64,000 bases of DNA from Thunnus maccoyii (Eukaryota > Chordata > Actinopteri > Scombriformes > Scombridae). Of the stretch, positions 60,727 to 64,000 are shown piece by piece. Position 1 is the first letter of the stretch; each line of letters begins with the position of its first letter. The position numbers and the translations under genes are program-made. The notes under the pieces were generated by a model. The model ran no database searches, had not been told where the DNA came from, and saw nothing but the letters and a program-made list of their open reading frames with translations. The stretch covers positions 29,220,199 to 29,284,198 of the forward strand of contig NC_056550.1 of NCBI RefSeq assembly GCF_910596095.1, written 5' to 3'.

Positions 60727-60831
60727 GTGTGTGTGTGTGTGCGTGTGTGTGTGTGCGTGCGCGTGCGTGCGTGCGTGCGTGCGTGCGTGTGCGTGCGTGC
60801 GTGTGTGTGTGTGTGTGCGCGCGTGCGTGTG
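60689..60831. repeat. (TG)n/(CG)-rich alternating repeat beside the splice donor
   Basis: About 140 bp of alternating purine-pyrimidine (TG with CG interruptions) starts with the GT of the ube2m exon 2 donor. The open frames in it, rich in Cys and Val, are artefacts. Confidence 0.95.
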
Positions 60832-63800
60832 TTCACTTCCTGTCTAGGAAACAGTTTTCCCTCATGTTTTTGGAATCAGAGTCACTTTCAGTATTTGTAA
60901 CCAGTCAAGCTGCTACTTGTGTGACGTATTTCTGTTTACTGTCACCGTGGCAACAGTCACATGACCACAGTAGTGCGAGTTAGACATTAGTGCGATTATT
61001 GTGAAGGTGACAACTTGCTCTTAATAATCCTGTTTACATGTGTGATGAAGTTAGTTAGATTATCTAGAGAGAGTTGTAGAGTTGTGTAGCTTCGTTTACT
61101 TCCTGTTGTCAGGAAGAAAACAACAACAACATTATTTCAAAGGTTTCTGTCTGATAACTTGTTGAAGGATGTAACACATGTCTCTAAATCTGTGATAATG
61201 GATGTGATATTTAATATTTATCTTGACAGTGTCAGATGTTAATCTAATCTGTCACATGAAGAAGAAGAGTTAAATATTTATCATGTGACCGTCTGTTATT
61301 AAAAATAATAATCTGCAGGTCTTGAAATCTTAAGAAGCATCGAATTAAGTTTCCTCCAAAAAGGTTTTAAAGGTATAAAAAAAAAAAAGTCTGAACGTTT
61401 CCACCGCAGGAACTTTCCCGCCCCGACGACTTCCCAACAGTACAGGAGGTTTGGGGGGCGGGGTTTGTAGGGAAGACCGTCGTCACCGATTGGTCAAACA
61501 CAGACGACACAGCTGCGCTCCGGTGTCGCTTTGGGACGAGAGGAAGACGTTTCACTGCGTTTGTTAACGTTCAAAGTAAAGTTTGGTTTTGTTTTCGGCT
61601 TCAAGACTCGTTTTAAAAGAGAGAGAGAGAAAGAGAGAGAGAAAGAAAGACAGAGAGAGAGAGAAAGAAAGAGAGAGCAGCGTTTTATTTATAGAACACA
61701 TTTCAAAACAAAAGAAATACGATCAAATGAAAACATAGACATGGTTATGAGGATCATTTAATAAAAGTATAGAATAAAATAAATAAAACACAACAACACT
61801 GCACAGAGAACAAATAATAACATCACATGACCATCATGTCTTCATGATGACGTTTAAAAGGCTGAAGAAGTTTGAAACATGTTGATGGAGGGAGAGGATC
61901 TAATAATGAGACAAACTGGATCTCTAGACTTTAACTGGGAGGCTGGAATGAGGAGCTGTGATTGGTCAGAGAGTGAATGAAGAGGGAGCGGCGGTAGCGA
62001 GAACAAAGCTGATTGTTTCATGTCGTTTTGTTTTACAGCCAAAATAAAAGCATCAAACATTTAGCAGGTGATTTAGTGGAGACGCTCGCTGCTCTTCTGC
62101 TTTTCATACTTTCATCACATCCAACAAAGAACAACAGAAGAAACTCCTCGTGGGTCTGATCTGCAGGATCCACCTGGTTCCTCACATGGAAACACAAACA
62201 GAGACTTTTAAGCTCCTTTTTCAACTCAAAGTTCCAGGAACTTTAGAACCAGAGGAACCAAAGTCAGGAACTAAAAGTCTCTGTTTATGTTTCCATCTCA
62301 TGTGAAGAACCAGCTAGATCCTGCAGATCAGTACTGATGTGTTAAATACCTCACACAGCCCCAACTGCAAAACAATCAAGATATTTTTGTCATCTAAACA
62401 TTTTTACTACATTGGAATAGAAACTGAGAATTGATGAGCAGAATTGGAATCAATAAAATTAATTATGAGAAATGTTCATGTTACAGTTAAATCACCTGCA
62501 GAGCACTAAACTGGTGTAACAGCTACACCAGTCTAAACTACTTTATGTCCTTTGAGGAACTTTGTGCAGACATTAATTCATCACTGTGTGCAGCTATGAT
62601 ACATATAATTCATAACTAATTCACATACAGATTAAATGCAGCAGCGTCGGTCGGGACGTCGCACTCTGGCCCGTCAGGATCAGATCATTTAGATTTTTAA
62701 AAATGAGGGATATAAGTGTGGTGTGCTTTTATTGTGAAAGTTTGATTGACATTAGTTTTCTGCAGGGTGAGACATGTCTGTCTCGTTCACACCTGAGTCA
62801 TCAAAATGATGCAAGTTTTGGGTCCATTCACTTGTATTTCAATTAGTAAACAAAACTCTTGATGAGTTTGTGTGTAAAACAAATTAACTTTCTAATTTTC
62901 ATCAAGTCTATTTTTAGAAAAGTAAAAAGACGTTTAACCCACATGACCTGGTCAAAGTGTGATTGACATGTGTACTGTCAGGTGTGTAGAGACAATAAGT
63001 AACTGATACTCATATATTTGAATGGAGAGTGTGAGTGAACCGCTAGGTGCTAATAAAGGAAAAACTGCAGTACAGAGCTACAAACTTTAGTTTTGATTTT
63101 ATTTTTCTTCAGCACTTTATCACTAAACTGTCACCCTCACTGCATTTCTCCCCTCATAGGTCATCCTCACTACTGAATTATACATATAAGACCTATAATT
63201 ATTGTAAAATAAATGATAATAACACCAAACTTCATATAAAGTTTGTATATAATGTACTGTATGTATATAGGCCTTTAGAGCTGCGTTCAACCCCCACACC
63301 AGTGACGACTGGTGACTCAAAACATTGTGGAGGACAAACCGCATCAAACTATATCATTGTCCCACCTGATGACATCAGAGGGGGGGGGGGAATTTTATAT
63401 GTCAGTAAAACAATTTGTTTTTAAAAACAGAAACCCCTGAGTGGTGTAAAGGCTGCTTCTTTAAAGACATTTAACATCTACATGTTGTTTCTAAACAAAG
63501 AAGAGCTCATTGTAGCCGTGGACTGGTTCACATGTGTCATTTCACCAATAAAGTGAAATTTAAATGTATAATATTGTTCTATTGTGACAACAGATTAATG
63601 TTCTCATCAGAAACAGACAACATGTCACATGACTAACACGTGTTTCCTGTATTTTCTTAGTATACAGAAATATATAAAGTAGCACAAAGCTTATAATGTG
63701 ATCCAGGAACAGATCAGTGGTGAACACTAGAAACATTCACTGATCTGAAAGTATTAATATTATTAATATCTGATGTGTGTGAGCATGTTTAGAGGTCTGA

Positions 63801-63867
63801 TGTCTCGTAATAATAAAGAAACAAACACACAGAATATAATAGTATTTAATAATAACACTACAGTACA
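60832..63867. other. ube2m intron 2, non-coding repeats
   Basis: No exon was recognised. Contents include a segment at about 61530-61690 similar to the reverse of 2560-2700, a GA-rich tract (61620-61677) and a foldback repeat (62158-62329). Confidence 0.6.
62158..62329. repeat. Foldback inverted repeat
   Basis: Arms of about 60 bp (62158-62216 and 62268-62329) are imperfect complements: GATCTGCAGGATCCACCTGG against CTAGATCCTGCAGATC, sharing GTTCCTCACATGGAAACA and AACAGAGACTTTTA. A loop of about 50 bp contains a second small inverted repeat (GTTCCAGGAAC). Confidence 0.85.
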
Positions 63868-63963
63868 GTCAGTGATGGGCAAACAGCGGCCCGTGGGCCA
63901 AACCTGGCCCTCCAGTAAACCTATTTGGGCCCTGAAGAAAGCTGAAGTGTTCACAATCAGAGT
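63868..63963. mobile_element. hAT-Charlie-like terminus
   Basis: CAGTGATGGGCAAACAGCGG with the GGCCCGTGGGCCAAACCTGG pattern is typical of a hAT terminus. A related end occurs at 17920 and 40024. The rest of the element is not resolved before the window ends. Confidence 0.55.
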
Positions 63964-64000
63964 TCACAATCACATCAGCTGAGTAGAGAGTGAATGTGCA

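Noticed and set aside
60569-60983. Open frames rich in Cys-Val (and Arg-Ala) over the TG repeat
   Set aside because: They are translations of a dinucleotide repeat in different frames. Only the ube2m exon at 60594-60688 is real.

Overview
The window is vertebrate nuclear DNA and, from its gene families, a teleost fish. It has multi-exon genes with GT/AG introns, L2-type LINEs, Tc1 and PIF/Harbinger transposons, many hAT-like short elements, and the conserved first two coding exons of ube2m. Nothing bacterial, no CRISPR array and no tRNA or rRNA gene was seen.

About 84% of the window is a direct tandem array of one long unit: copy 1 at 1-18282 (its left edge is cut by the window), copy 2 at 18283-40386 and copy 3 at 40387-53815 (rearranged and shortened). 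Each unit carries one complete four-exon collectin gene of the mannose-binding-lectin type on the minus strand, at 11004-13638, 28314-30824 and 48841-51797. All splice phases are compatible in all three, giving predicted proteins of 209, 218 and 212 residues: signal peptide, short collagen region, neck, C-type lectin domain. Introns and lectin domains are nearly identical between copies. The second collagen exon is not: it has 6, 9 and 7 Gly-X-Y triplets of quite different composition. The lectin domain has QPN where EPN or QPD is expected, lacks the WND motif, and its QPN Asn lies in an N-glycosylation sequon.

Upstream of the lectin gene each unit holds remains of a larger mobile element. 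It encodes a P2X7-receptor intracellular (cysteine-rich) domain protein on the plus strand and pieces of a transposase-like protein on the minus strand. Matching terminal inverted repeats next to TTAA survive at the left end in copies 1 and 2 and at the right end in copy 3. Later events differ by copy: Tc1 and Harbinger in copy 1, two L2 LINEs (one nearly full length) in copy 2, and a gag-like relic plus two other inserted segments in copy 3. The other copies often preserve the empty target sites. Copy 2 looks like a recombinant, copy 1-like up to about 26340 and copy 3-like after about 26550.

The array ends at about 53815 and is followed by an older inverted piece of the unit (to about 54480), then AT-rich single-copy sequence. 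A nested foldback element (55775-56153) lies just upstream of ube2m. The ube2m gene starts at 56346 on the plus strand; exons 1 and 2 are present and the rest, including the catalytic cysteine, lies beyond the window. Its introns hold a hAT-type element with an intact 8-bp target duplication and an internal 47-bp minisatellite, other short elements, and a long TG/CG repeat directly after the exon 2 splice donor.
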